A stretch of DNA of 35,648 nt from Clostridia bacterium (GCA_900757025.1 CAAEMG010000027.1:1-35648), one strand, 5' to 3'. Shown: positions 8,651 through 16,628, counted from the first letter of the stretch. Notes: generated by a model from the sequence alone, not told the origin. Translations and numbers: made by a program.

Positions 8651-9363
8651 TATTTTTGCTGTTTTCTTTCCTTCTGCATACGCTTATATACGGCTTTTTT
8701 CTCCTCGGAAACCCTGTAGCTTTCCCTTGCCTTTTGAAGTGCTTTGTTGTATACAAAATCACTGAGCTTGTTGTTTTCCATAAATTCAATAGTTTTTTCC
8801 TCGAACTTAACAAGCCCCATGCTTAATGCCCATGCAAAGCCCATATCAGTATAATACTTTCCCATATGCACCTTTTTAAAAACTTCAAGGCTTTTGTCTA
8901 TCCATTCTTCCGTAAAAAAGCAGTCCATAAGCAAAACAATGCCCACTCTTGCCTCATATTCTCCTTCTTTTTGGGCAAAAGCGGCGGCAAAATCAAAATA
9001 TAATTGTTCCTCTTCTTTTTTTGGCTTTAAACTTCCGCATACACAGTCGCATATTGCCCAGTTGTCAACCAAAGGAATAAATCTTTCAAGATATTGTATT
9101 TTTTCTTCCGCATTGCATTTTGCAAAAGCCACAGAAAGACCTTTGAGCATTTTCATTTCGTATATGCCTTCGTCCGCCGCTTCAAAAAAGCCTTTCCAAT
9201 CATCTTTGGCTATTTCTCTGGCTATTTTTTTTATTAAAGGCATTCTTACGCCCAATATATTTTTAACCCCCGGAAGGAGAGAGCTGTGGAAAGCCCTATA
9301 TTTTTCTTCCGAAAGCTCTTTTAATCTGCTTTTTATTTCTTCCGTTTTTTCATCGCTCCACAT
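8647..9363 (-). CDS. AlkD-family DNA alkylation repair protein
   Basis: AlkD proteins are all-helical HEAT-repeat DNA glycosylases that excise cationic N3- and N7-alkylpurines without base flipping. This 238-residue protein matches the DNA_alkylation (PF08713) pattern. The key residues of Bacillus cereus AlkD (W109, D113, R148, W187, from memory) have counterparts with nearly identical spacing: W102 and D106 in DNWAICD, R139 in EYEARVGIVLL, and W178 in GFAWALS. The C terminus is a basic tail (KRMQKERKQQKY). The gene follows mgtE by 10 bases, and the mgtE stop TGA is part of its TGAGG ribosome binding site. The two are therefore probably cotranscribed and coupled. Why a repair enzyme travels with a magnesium transporter is not clear from the sequence. 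Confidence 0.88.
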   Translation of the reverse strand: MWSDEKTEEIKSRLKELSEEKYRAFHSSLLPGVKNILGVRMPLIKKIAREIAKDDWKGFFEAADEGIYEMKMLKGLSVAFAKCNAEEKIQYLERFIPLVDNWAICDCVCGSLKPKKEEEQLYFDFAAAFAQKEGEYEARVGIVLLMDCFFTEEWIDKSLEVFKKVHMGKYYTDMGFAWALSMGLVKFEEKTIEFMENNKLSDFVYNKALQKARESYRVSEEKKAVYKRMQKERKQQKY

Positions 9364-9373
9364 AATCTATACC

Positions 9374-10780
9374 TCACGCATTTCCCAAATGCAGACAGTT
9401 TATAAGCATTATCCATACCAAGCCGTAATATGTTACAACTGCCACCAAATCGTTTACCGTTGTAATAAGCGGACCGGAAGCTACGGCAGGGTCAACTTTT
9501 ATACTCTTAAAAAATATTGGTATAACCGTTCCCATAAAAGAAGAAACAGCCATGGCAAGCATAAGAGAAATGCCTATGCAGGCAGAAACAGCAAAAGCAA
9601 ACATAAGTGTTTTTGCCTTTATTACGGCTATATATATGCCTATTGCCACAAAAGCTATTGAACCTAAAACAAAGCCTCCGCTCATGCCAACTTTAACTTC
9701 TTTAAAAATAAGGTGCAGAATTTCTTTTCTGCTTAAATTTTCATCTGTAAGAACTCTTATTGTTACCGCCAAAGACTGTGTTCCAACGTTTCCTGCCATG
9801 TCCAGTATAAGCGACTGGAAACATACAACCATCGCTATCTGTGATACAACTCCTTCAAATATGCCCACAACGGAAGAAACCACAAGCCCCAGAACCAAAA
9901 GTACCAAAAGCCAAGGTATTCTTTTTTTCATGCTTTCTTTAAGGCTTTCGTTTAAATCCTCTTCTGCGGCAAGACCGGCAAGCTTTGCATAGTCCTCGCC
10001 CATCTGCTCGTCAATGTATTCAACTATGTCGTCAAGAGTGATAACACCTATAATTTTCTTTTGTCTGTTTAAAACAGGTATAGAGTCTTCGGAATATTCC
10101 TTTATTTCGTTAAAGCAGTCCTCTGTTTTTTCGTAGGCATACACAAAAGGATAAGACGTAACTATTTTATCCTCAAGGTTATCGTTTTCCCTTGCCGTTA
10201 TAATATCTTTAAGCTCTATTGCACCGTAGTATGTTCCGTCTGTGTTTTCAACATATATAGTCATAATGTTGTCGTTTTCGGCAGCCTCGGAAATAAGCGT
10301 TTTCATTGCCTCTTTTACGGAAGAGCCTTTTTTAATAACTATAAAGTTTGTTGTTAAAAGACTGCCCACTTCATCTTCTTCAAATGAATTTATAAGGCGT
10401 ATGTCGTTTTTTGCCTCATCATCAAGAAATGTGCCTATTTCTTTTCTTTTTTCGTCGGAAAGATTTTCCATAATGTCTGCCGCATCGTCGGAATCCATGC
10501 TTTTTACAATTTCAGCGGCAAGAGTGCTTTCCATTTCTTCCATATACTGTGCCGCATCGTCGCAGTAGGCCATTATTTCGGCAACATAGTCTGTATCTGG
10601 CAAAGTATATATTTTTCTTCTTTCTTCCGGCGTAAGGCTTTCCATTGCCTTTGCTATGTCTGCGCTGTGGTAGTCCTCAAGCATTTGTTTAAGGTGTCTG
10701 CCTGTTACGCCGCTTTTAACTATTTTTATAATTTCATAAGCAGGTATTATTCTTTTTACGTTTTCAGCTGTTCTTTTCAT
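9374..10780 (-). CDS. mgtE: Magnesium transporter MgtE
   Basis: MgtE is a homodimeric Mg2+ channel of the inner membrane, gated by its cytosolic domains. From ATG 10780 the protein has 468 residues. It has an N-terminal helical superfamily domain (about 20-125, rich in Asp/Glu) and two CBS domains (about 140-255). Five membrane helices begin near residue 288, with the conserved MAGNVGTQSLAVTIR and the late helix SGPLITTVNDLVAVV, which carries the pore-lining Asp. A longer in-frame start at 10888 was rejected. That stretch overlaps a terminator and a separate leader ORF, and GGAAGGGG lies before ATG 10780. Expression is probably controlled by the leader described at 10811-10990. The AlkD-like gene follows immediately. 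Confidence 0.96.
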   Translation of the reverse strand: MKRTAENVKRIIPAYEIIKIVKSGVTGRHLKQMLEDYHSADIAKAMESLTPEERRKIYTLPDTDYVAEIMAYCDDAAQYMEEMESTLAAEIVKSMDSDDAADIMENLSDEKRKEIGTFLDDEAKNDIRLINSFEEDEVGSLLTTNFIVIKKGSSVKEAMKTLISEAAENDNIMTIYVENTDGTYYGAIELKDIITARENDNLEDKIVTSYPFVYAYEKTEDCFNEIKEYSEDSIPVLNRQKKIIGVITLDDIVEYIDEQMGEDYAKLAGLAAEEDLNESLKESMKKRIPWLLVLLVLGLVVSSVVGIFEGVVSQIAMVVCFQSLILDMAGNVGTQSLAVTIRVLTDENLSRKEILHLIFKEVKVGMSGGFVLGSIAFVAIGIYIAVIKAKTLMFAFAVSACIGISLMLAMAVSSFMGTVIPIFFKSIKVDPAVASGPLITTVNDLVAVVTYYGLVWIMLINCLHLGNA

Positions 10781-10810
10781 TTTTTTCAGTCCCCTTCCTT
10801 TTGCGAATAA

Positions 10811-10847
10811 GGGCATAAAAAATGCCCCGTCTTTTTTATAAGGGGCA
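10811..10847 (-). terminator. Intrinsic terminator in the mgtE leader with a competing hairpin
   Basis: On the minus strand TGCCCC (10842-10847) pairs with GGGGCA (10823-10828) and is followed by TTTTTT, giving an intrinsic terminator about 37 bases before mgtE. The same GGGCAT can instead pair with ATGCCC (10811-10816) around a TTTTT loop, which would bury the T run and disrupt termination. This is the layout of an attenuator, although which fold wins under which condition is inference. Confidence 0.65.
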
Positions 10848-10855
10848 ATGATGCA

Positions 10856-10990
10856 AAAAAGAATATTTTTATTTAAGCACGCCGACAAAAGCCCTGCTTA
10901 AAGACAGAGCATAATGTAAAAGCACAATATTCTTTTTGGTATCGTCGCCCGATACTACTGCCTAAATCGTCACCTTTATCCATTATGCCC
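10856..10990 (-). promoter_or_regulatory. Structured mgtE leader RNA region
   Basis: Three strong helices are visible on the minus strand. First, GGGCATAATG (10981-10990) pairs over ten positions (one G-U) with CATTATGCTC (10907-10916); this arm includes the start codon of the leader ORF. Second, GTATCG/CGATAC closes a five-base loop at 10939-10955. Third, AAAAAGAATATT (10926-10937) is perfectly complementary to AATATTCTTTTT (10856-10867) and runs into a T run. The first and third helices overlap in span and could compete. The conserved core of the M-box magnesium riboswitch is not recognisable, nor is any other riboswitch class I know. Confidence 0.55.
10873..10983 (-). CDS. Predicted 36-residue leader peptide upstream of mgtE
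   Basis: A complete small frame starts at ATG 10983 behind a perfect AGGAGG eight bases upstream and ends at TAA 10873. It begins MDKGDDLGSSIGRRYQ and ends KQGFCRRA. The N terminus is acidic (D2, D5, D6). Two Arg-Arg pairs are encoded by CGA CGA and CGG CGT, codons that are uncommon in neighbouring genes, and four cysteines are present. It lies between the mgtE promoter and the terminator, and its start codon sits in a helix. The position suggests a regulatory leader peptide, comparable in logic to MgtL in enteric bacteria. No sequence relationship to MgtL is visible, and the function is inferred only from layout. Confidence 0.55.
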   Translation of the reverse strand: MDKGDDLGSSIGRRYQKEYCAFTLCSVFKQGFCRRA

Positions 10991-11038
10991 GCCTCCTTTA
11001 TAATTCAATACTTTAAAATCTTTTTAAACCTAAAACAG

Positions 11039-11066
11039 ATTATCATTTACAGAGCTTATTTGTCAA
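11039..11066 (-). promoter_or_regulatory. mgtE: Promoter of the mgtE leader
   Basis: On the minus strand a perfect TTGACA (11061-11066), 16 bases and GATAAT (11039-11044) lie just after the tex stop codon. Transcription from here would give a leader of roughly 250 bases before the mgtE start. Confidence 0.6.
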
Positions 11067-11092
11067 CCTGATAGCTGTAAACTTTGTGTAAA

Positions 11093-13237
11093 TTATAATT
11101 TCATTGTAAGAGAAATTCTTTTTTTAGCCATGTCTACGCTTAAAACCTTAACGTCAACCACATCTCCCACATTTACGGCATCAAGAGGGTGTTTTATAAA
11201 TCTGTCGGTAATCTGTGAAATATGCACCAGTCCGTCCTGATGAACGCCTATATCCACAAACACACCGAAATCAATTACGTTTCTTACCGTGCCTTTTAAT
11301 ATCATGCCTTCTTTTAAGTCTTTCATTTCAAGCACGTCACTTCTTAAAACAGGCTTTGGCATACTTTCCCTTATATCTCTTCCCGGCTTTTCAAGCTCTT
11401 TAATAATGTCCTCGCAGGTTATTTTGCCTATGCCTATTTTTGCGGCTGTTTTTTCAATATTTCCAAGTTTTGCGGCTATGCCTTTTGCTCTTCCCGTCCT
11501 AACGTCATCGTCGCTGAATCCGGCTTCTTTTAAAATTTCCTTTGCGGCTTTGTAGCTTTCGGGGTGAACGGATGTGTTATCCAAAACTTCTTTGCTTTCG
11601 GCTATTCTCAAAAAGCCCGCACACTGCTCAAAAGCCTTCGGACCAAGTTTTGCAACCTTCAAAAGTTCTTTTCGTGACATAAATTTGCCGTTTTCTTCTC
11701 TGTAGGCAAGTATGTTTTTGCTTACTGCCGAAGAAATTCCCGATACATAGCTTAAAAGAGAAGGTGACGCTGTGTTAAGGTCAACGCCTACGCTGTTTAC
11801 ACAGTCCTCAACAACTCCGCCCAATGTTTCGCCAAGTTTCTTCTGGTTCATATCATGCTGATACTGACCTACACCTATTGATTTTGGGTCTATTTTTACA
11901 AGCTCCGCAAGAGGGTCTTGAAGTCGTCTGCCTATTGAAACGGCACTTCTGAGGGAAACATCATATTCCGGAAATTCTTCTGCCCCAAGTTTTGATGCCG
12001 AATAGACAGACGCACCTGCTTCGTTTACTATAACATAGCTTATGTTTTTTCCGCTTTCTTTTATCATTTCGGCTGTAAAAAGCTCGCTTTCCCTTGAGGC
12101 TGTTCCGTTGCCTATGGATATAATCTCAACGCCGTATTTGTCTATAAGAGAAAGAAGTTTTTTCTTTGCCTCTTCTTTTTTGTTCTGTGGCGGCGTTGGG
12201 TATACAACACCTGTTTCAAGAGGTTTGCCTGTTTTGTCTATAACGGCAATTTTACAGCCTGTTCTGTATGCCGGGTCTATGGCAAGCACAACTTTATCTT
12301 TTATAGGCGGCTGCAACAAAAGCTGTTTAAGATTTTTGCCGAATACGGATATGGCTTTTTCCTCTGCCGTTTCCGTAAGTGAATTTCGTATTTCTCTTTC
12401 TACGGAAGGCATTATAAGCCTTTTAAGGCTGTCGTCTATTATTTCCTCCAAAATATGGGCAGTGTTGCTGTTTTTATTTACAACTTTTCTGCGTACAATG
12501 TTTTTAAGTCTTTCATTGTCGGTTTCTATTTTTACGGCAAGCACGCCTTCTTTTTCTCCTCTGTTAAGGGCAAGTATTCTGTGGGATGCGGCAGTTTTTA
12601 CAGCTTCCGTATAATCATAATACATTTCGTAAACCTTTTTCTCGTCTTTTTCCTCGTCTGCCGCTTTTGAAATTATAACGCCGTTTTTGGCTGTTTCATC
12701 TCTCAGTGCTTTTCGTATTTCCGCATTGTCGCTTATTATTTCACAGGCAATGTCCTTTGCTCCTTCTATCGCCTCCTCAACGGTTTCAACTCCCTTTTCC
12801 GCATTTATGAATTTTTCGGCGTTTTCTTCAATAGAACCTTTCATTTTCTGCCCCATTATAATATCGCATAAGCCTTCAAGACCTTTTTCTCTTGCTATCA
12901 TGGCTTTTGTACGGCGTTTCGGTCTGAATGGGCGGTATATGTCGTCAAGTTCCGTTACGGTTTTTGCCCCGTCAAGGGAACGCATGATTTCTTCGTCCAT
13001 TTTACCCTGTTCTTCTATGGATTTTATTATCTGGGCTTTTTTCTCTTCCATCCCCCTAAGATATAAAAGCCTTTCGTAAATCTGCCTTAATATCTGGTCG
13101 TCAAGAGAGCCGGTAAGCTCTTTTCTGTATCGTGCTATAAAGGGAATTGTGTTGCCCTCGTCTATAAGTTTAACAACGTTTTCAGCCTGAAACCGTTTAA
13201 TTGAAAATTCGTTTTCAAGTGTTTTTAAAATATCCAA
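11093..13237 (-). CDS. tex: Tex family RNA-binding protein
   Basis: Tex is a conserved cytoplasmic nucleic-acid-binding protein related to eukaryotic Spt6, implicated in transcription. The 714-residue protein shows the normal order. There is an N-terminal helical Tex domain (ARYRKELTGSLDDQILR; YRPFRPKRRTKAMIAREKGLE), then a YqgF/RNase-H-like domain from about residue 315 (VVLAIDPAYRTGCKIAVIDK). Helix-hairpin-helix modules follow at about 490-560 (DLNTASPSLLSYVSGI; KLGPKAFEQCAGFLRI). A C-terminal S1 domain ends the protein (GMILKGTVRNVIDFGVFVDIG). Translation starts at a TTG, with AAGGAG a suitable distance upstream and no in-frame ATG nearby. No terminator is seen between tex and the mgtE promoter. 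Confidence 0.96.
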   Translation of the reverse strand: MDILKTLENEFSIKRFQAENVVKLIDEGNTIPFIARYRKELTGSLDDQILRQIYERLLYLRGMEEKKAQIIKSIEEQGKMDEEIMRSLDGAKTVTELDDIYRPFRPKRRTKAMIAREKGLEGLCDIIMGQKMKGSIEENAEKFINAEKGVETVEEAIEGAKDIACEIISDNAEIRKALRDETAKNGVIISKAADEEKDEKKVYEMYYDYTEAVKTAASHRILALNRGEKEGVLAVKIETDNERLKNIVRRKVVNKNSNTAHILEEIIDDSLKRLIMPSVEREIRNSLTETAEEKAISVFGKNLKQLLLQPPIKDKVVLAIDPAYRTGCKIAVIDKTGKPLETGVVYPTPPQNKKEEAKKKLLSLIDKYGVEIISIGNGTASRESELFTAEMIKESGKNISYVIVNEAGASVYSASKLGAEEFPEYDVSLRSAVSIGRRLQDPLAELVKIDPKSIGVGQYQHDMNQKKLGETLGGVVEDCVNSVGVDLNTASPSLLSYVSGISSAVSKNILAYREENGKFMSRKELLKVAKLGPKAFEQCAGFLRIAESKEVLDNTSVHPESYKAAKEILKEAGFSDDDVRTGRAKGIAAKLGNIEKTAAKIGIGKITCEDIIKELEKPGRDIRESMPKPVLRSDVLEMKDLKEGMILKGTVRNVIDFGVFVDIGVHQDGLVHISQITDRFIKHPLDAVNVGDVVDVKVLSVDMAKKRISLTMKL

Positions 13238-13290
13238 AATTTATCACTCCTTATGACTATACACTATCATAAAGGCGTTTTTTAGGCAAA

Positions 13291-13320
13291 TAAAAAACAG
13301 ACGGTGTTTGTTCCGTCTGC
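13291..13320 (-). terminator. Rho-independent terminator of the M20D amidohydrolase gene
   Basis: On the minus strand CAGACGG (13313-13319) pairs with CCGTCTG (13298-13304), followed by TTTTTTA. It lies between the amidohydrolase stop codon and tex. Confidence 0.8.
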
Positions 13321-13373
13321 TTTAAATCATAAAAAACAGTAATAAAAAATGACCATTGCTCACTAAGCACGCA

Positions 13374-14555
13374 TTATTTTTCATTCAAAAAATCCCTTGC
13401 TATCTGTGCAAATACCGCACTGCCATGCCACATTACATCTTCGTCAATATCAAAATGTGTGCTGTGCTGAGGAAAATCGGCTTTTTTGTCTGCATTAAGA
13501 GAGCTTAAAAGCATATAACAGCCTTTAACCTTTTCAAAATAATAGGAAATATCCTCGCCGCCCATAGACGGATGACCCAAATCTTTAACAACGGCATCTT
13601 CGCCAATTACCTTTGCCGCAGCCTTCTGTGCCAGCTCTGCCATAGCGTCGTCATTTATAACAGGAGGAGCGCACCATATTATTTCAAAATCAACCTTCGC
13701 CCTCATGCTTTCGGCAATTCCTTTTGCAACCTCTTCTATTCTCTTTACAAGAAACAGTCTTACTTCCTGCGTTGTGGCTCTTATTGTGCCTTCTATTTCA
13801 ACGGTTTCCGGTATGGTGTTATACGCCGTTCCGCCGTGTATTTTTCCGAGGGATATAATATGCGGCTCTGTTGTTATAATTTCCCTGCTGACTATATTTT
13901 GAAGTGCCGAAACTATAAGTGCCGATGTTGTTATAGGGTCCACTCCTCTTTCCGGCGTACAGCCGTGTGCGTCCTTGCCTATAACTTTTATTGTAAATTT
14001 ATCGAAAGAGCCGAAAAGTTTGCCCTTTACAATTCCCATATTACCCAAAGGAATTTCACGTCTTACCGTTCCTATGTGCATTGCAAAAAGAGCGTCAACT
14101 TTAGAGTTTTCCAAAGCTCCTTCGGCAACCATTATTTCTGCTCCTCGGCTTATTTCTTCTGCCGTCTGGAATATGAGTTTAACCGAGCCGTTAAGGCTTT
14201 CCTTCTCACGGCTCAATATTTTTGCCGCACCCAAAAGCATTGCACCGTGTGCGTCGTGTCCGCAGCCGTGCATACAGCCGTTTGTACTTTTAAACGGAAG
14301 GCCTGTTTCCTCTGTCTGTTCAAGGGCATCTATGTCGGCTCGCAGGGCAACGCATTTATCTGTGTTTTTTCCCTCAATAACAGCCACTATGCCTGTGTCA
14401 AGAGTGTTCACTTTATATTTAATGCCCATTTTGTCAAGCTCTTTTGTAATGTATTCTGTTGTCTGAGGAAGATTTTTTCCAAATTCCGGAATTTGGTGCA
14501 AATCTCTTCTGACCTTAACTATATAGTTTTGAATTTCTTCATATTTCTTTTCCAT
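13374..14555 (-). CDS. M20D family amidohydrolase (N-acyl-amino-acid deacylase type)
   Basis: The family comprises di-metal cytosolic hydrolases that cleave N-acyl amino acids or short peptide-like amides (hippurate, N-acetyl-diaminopimelate, IAA-amino acids). This protein has 393 residues from ATG 14555. Metal-site residues are visible: MHGCGHDAH (Cys98, His100), QTAEE (Glu133/134), FAMHIG (His160), and a late SGGED-like GGEDISYYF plus QHSTHF. The dimerisation domain insert begins near DAHGCTPERGVDP. A frame opening at 14579 was shortened because AAGGAG falls inside that extension, ten bases before ATG 14555. A TATAAT hexamer on the minus strand (14591-14596) may be the -10 element, without a good -35. 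The exact substrate cannot be told from sequence. Confidence 0.92.
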   Translation of the reverse strand: MEKKYEEIQNYIVKVRRDLHQIPEFGKNLPQTTEYITKELDKMGIKYKVNTLDTGIVAVIEGKNTDKCVALRADIDALEQTEETGLPFKSTNGCMHGCGHDAHGAMLLGAAKILSREKESLNGSVKLIFQTAEEISRGAEIMVAEGALENSKVDALFAMHIGTVRREIPLGNMGIVKGKLFGSFDKFTIKVIGKDAHGCTPERGVDPITTSALIVSALQNIVSREIITTEPHIISLGKIHGGTAYNTIPETVEIEGTIRATTQEVRLFLVKRIEEVAKGIAESMRAKVDFEIIWCAPPVINDDAMAELAQKAAAKVIGEDAVVKDLGHPSMGGEDISYYFEKVKGCYMLLSSLNADKKADFPQHSTHFDIDEDVMWHGSAVFAQIARDFLNEK

Positions 14556-14650
14556 TTCAGCTTCGCTCCTTAAAAACATAAATAGAAAACATTATATATT
14601 TTTTATTCTATCTTAAAGACTTTATACCTTCCTTGAAATATGTTTTTTAT

Positions 14651-14680
14651 ACAAAAAACCGCCTGAAAAATCAGACGGTT
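14651..14680 (-). terminator. Rho-independent terminator of the ACT-DUF711 operon
   Basis: On the minus strand AACCGTCTGA (14671-14680) pairs with TCAGGCGGTT (14657-14666), including one T-G pair, followed by TTTTG. It starts 14 bases after the DUF711 stop codon. Confidence 0.85.
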
Positions 14681-14693
14681 CTCTTTTAAAATA

Positions 14694-16052
14694 TCAGTTT
14701 TTAAAGCTGTGGATAGGAGAAGGTATTCTTCCTCCTCTGTTTATGAAATCGGCACAGCTGTAGTTATTTACGGGCATAATAGGAGCATAGCCCAAAAGTC
14801 CTCCAAACTCAACTGTTTCGCCAACGCCTTTGCCTATAACCGGTATAAGACGAACGGCTGTTGTTTTGTTGTTTATCATGCCTATTGCAGCCTCATCGGC
14901 AATTATACCGGAAATTGTTTCTGCACTTGTATCTCCCGGTATTGCAATCATGTCAAGACCAACAGAGCATACGCAAGTCATTGCCTCAAGTTTTTCAAGT
15001 GTAAGAGCACCCATGCTTGCCGCTTGAATCATTCCGTTATCCTCGCTTACAGGTATAAATGCACCGCTTAAGCCGCCAACATATGAGCTTGCCATAACGC
15101 CGCCTTTTTTAACATTATCGTTAAGCATAGCAAGGGCAGCTGTTGTTCCCGGTGCGCCGGCTTCCTGAAGACCCATTTCCTGGAATATTTCGGCAATACT
15201 GTCGCCTATTGCAGGTGTAGGTGCAAGAGAAAGGTCTATAATGCCAAAAGGAACTCCAAGACGCTTTGATGCTTCCTGAGCAACAAGCTGACCAACTCTT
15301 GTAATTTTGAATGCCGTTCTTTTTATTGTTTCGCAAAGTGTTTCAAAATCTTTGCCTCTAACTTCTTCAAGGGCTTTTTTAACAACGCCCGGTCCGCTTA
15401 CACCAACATTAATTACGCAGTCTTTTTCGCCCACACCGTGGAAAGCACCTGCCATGAAAGGATTGTCCTCAACGGCGTTGCAGAAAACAACAAGTTTTGC
15501 ACAGCCAAGGCAGTTATTGTCTTTTGAAGCTTCGGCTGTTTCTTTTATAATCTGACCCATTTTTTTAACGCAGTCCATATCGATACCGTTTCTTGAAGAA
15601 CCGATATTAATTGATGAACACACAATGTCTGTTTTTGCAAGAGCCTCCGGAATGGAATTTATAAGTGTCATATCGCTTTTTGTACAGCCCTTCTGCACAA
15701 GAGCGGAAAAACCACCTATAAAGTTTACGCCCACTGCCTTTGCGGCTCTGTCAAGAGTTTCGGCAACCGAAACATAGCTGTCGGCGTTGCAGCCTGCTGC
15801 GGCTATGGCTATAGGAGTTACTGAAATTCTTTTGTTTACGATAGGAATACCAAGCTCTTTTTCAAGCTCCTCGCCAACCTTAACAAGGTCTTTTGCACAG
15901 CGTGTAATTTTGTTGTATACTTTCTCGTTAAATTTGTTTATATCGGCATCTGCACAGTCTAAAAGGCTTATGCCCATAGTGATGGTTCTTACGTCAAGGT
16001 TTTCATCACTAATCATTCTGTTTGTTTCCAAAATTTCTCTTTTTGAAATCAT
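14694..16052 (-). CDS. DUF711 / UPF0210 protein ("PFL family")
   Basis: This 452-residue cytoplasmic protein belongs to UPF0210, a family of unknown reaction sometimes labelled PFL-like because of fold similarity to pyruvate formate-lyase. Family hallmarks visible are DVRTITMGISLLDCAD near the N terminus, the conserved AAAGCNADSYVSVAETLDRAA, VNVGVSGPGVVKKAL-type glycine-rich segments, and GGLSGAFIPVSEDNGM late in the protein. Length is normal. AAGGAGG lies ten bases before the ATG. It follows the ACT-domain gene by 15 bases, and these two families are neighbours in many Firmicutes (for example the SP0238-SP0239 pair of Streptococcus pneumoniae, from memory). A common function is likely but not established. 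Confidence 0.93.
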   Translation of the reverse strand: MISKREILETNRMISDENLDVRTITMGISLLDCADADINKFNEKVYNKITRCAKDLVKVGEELEKELGIPIVNKRISVTPIAIAAAGCNADSYVSVAETLDRAAKAVGVNFIGGFSALVQKGCTKSDMTLINSIPEALAKTDIVCSSINIGSSRNGIDMDCVKKMGQIIKETAEASKDNNCLGCAKLVVFCNAVEDNPFMAGAFHGVGEKDCVINVGVSGPGVVKKALEEVRGKDFETLCETIKRTAFKITRVGQLVAQEASKRLGVPFGIIDLSLAPTPAIGDSIAEIFQEMGLQEAGAPGTTAALAMLNDNVKKGGVMASSYVGGLSGAFIPVSEDNGMIQAASMGALTLEKLEAMTCVCSVGLDMIAIPGDTSAETISGIIADEAAIGMINNKTTAVRLIPVIGKGVGETVEFGGLLGYAPIMPVNNYSCADFINRGGRIPSPIHSFKN

Positions 16053-16067
16053 AGTACAAAAGCCTCC

Positions 16068-16340
16068 TTAAATACGGTGCATATTGTCAAAAATAGACTC
16101 ATGCTGAATTTTGATTATAACGCCTATTTCTTCTCCGAGTTTTTCAAGACCGTCATAAATTTCATCAAATTTCTTTGTGCTGTTTTCAAGGTCAACTATC
16201 ATCATCATGTTAAAGTAACCGTTTACTATTGTCTGTGATATATCAAGTATATTTATCTGGGCATCGGAAAGGAAGTTACACACCTTTGCTATAATGCCGA
16301 CTTTATCTTTGCCTATAACAGTTATAATGCCGTTATTCAT
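16068..16340 (-). CDS. ACT domain protein, UPF0237
   Basis: A 90-residue protein made of a single ACT fold, the small-ligand-binding module usually used to sense amino acids. The start is IITVIGKDKVGIIAKVCNFL, with the glycine turn typical of the ligand site; NILDISQTIVNGYFNMMMIVDL forms the second half. No catalytic or DNA-binding domain is attached. I chose ATG 16340, which has AGGAGG eight bases upstream, over an in-frame TTG two codons earlier. It is the first gene of the two-gene unit with DUF711, so it is plausibly a regulatory partner of that protein. Confidence 0.92.
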   Translation of the reverse strand: MNNGIITVIGKDKVGIIAKVCNFLSDAQINILDISQTIVNGYFNMMMIVDLENSTKKFDEIYDGLEKLGEEIGVIIKIQHESIFDNMHRI

Positions 16341-16365
16341 TTTCAATTCCTCCTAAACAGATATA

Positions 16366-16393
16366 ATTATATTTACTTAGTGTACAGTATGAA
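16366..16393 (-). promoter_or_regulatory. Probable promoter of the ACT-DUF711 operon
   Basis: On the minus strand TTCATA (16388-16393), 16 bases and a perfect TATAAT (16366-16371) lie about 25 bases before the ACT gene start. The -35 match is only moderate. Confidence 0.5.
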
Positions 16394-16600
16394 CGGTCAT
16401 TTGTCCACATAGGAAGCATAACCTATTCAAATTTATTTGATTTTAACATAAATTCCCCAAAAATTTCAATTAAATTGGCAAAATCCAATATTTTTTGTGC
16501 CAAAAAAATCGAAAATCGTTGTAAAACAAGTAAAAATGCTTTAAAAACAGGGCTTTCAAGCATTTGTAGGATAAATTTTCAATAAACTTAAAAATGCCTA
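16394..16600. other. Gene-free spacer between the divergent ACT and MarR genes
   Basis: AT-rich DNA between two divergent promoters. The only structure seen is an inverted repeat AAATGCTT/AAGCATTT (16534-16541 and 16558-16565) of unknown role. No coding frame is credible. Confidence 0.5.
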
Positions 16601-16628
16601 TTGCAAAAATACTATTATATAGTATAAT
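16601..16628 (+). promoter_or_regulatory. marR promoter
   Basis: TTGCAA (16601-16606), 16 bases and a perfect TATAAT (16623-16628) lie 22 bases before the MarR start codon. The spacer and -10 are covered by a palindrome. Confidence 0.65.
16609..16625. promoter_or_regulatory. Probable MarR autoregulatory operator
   Basis: The 17-base site ATACTAT-TAT-ATAGTAT is a perfect inverted repeat of 7+7 bases with a 3-base centre. It lies in the promoter spacer and enters the -10 of the MarR gene. Size, symmetry and position are typical of MarR-family operators, so self-repression is inferred. Confidence 0.6.

Noticed and set aside
10781..10888. N-terminal extension of MgtE opening at 10888
   Set aside because: It overlaps the intrinsic terminator and the leader ORF, has no ribosome binding site, and would add 36 residues foreign to the family; ATG 10780 has a good site.
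10811..11040. M-box (ykoK) magnesium riboswitch before mgtE
   Set aside because: The conserved M-box core segments could not be found on the minus strand by eye; the visible helices and the leader ORF do not follow that architecture. A covariance search would settle it.
13572..14573. Plus-strand 333-codon ORF opposite the M20D gene
   Set aside because: It is antisense to a clear conserved gene, its translation is Cys/Tyr/Phe-rich without domains, and it has no ribosome binding site.
16534..16565. Inverted repeat AAATGCTT/AAGCATTT as a terminator
   Set aside because: It lies between divergent promoters where no transcript should end, has a long loop and no clear T tail at the right distance.
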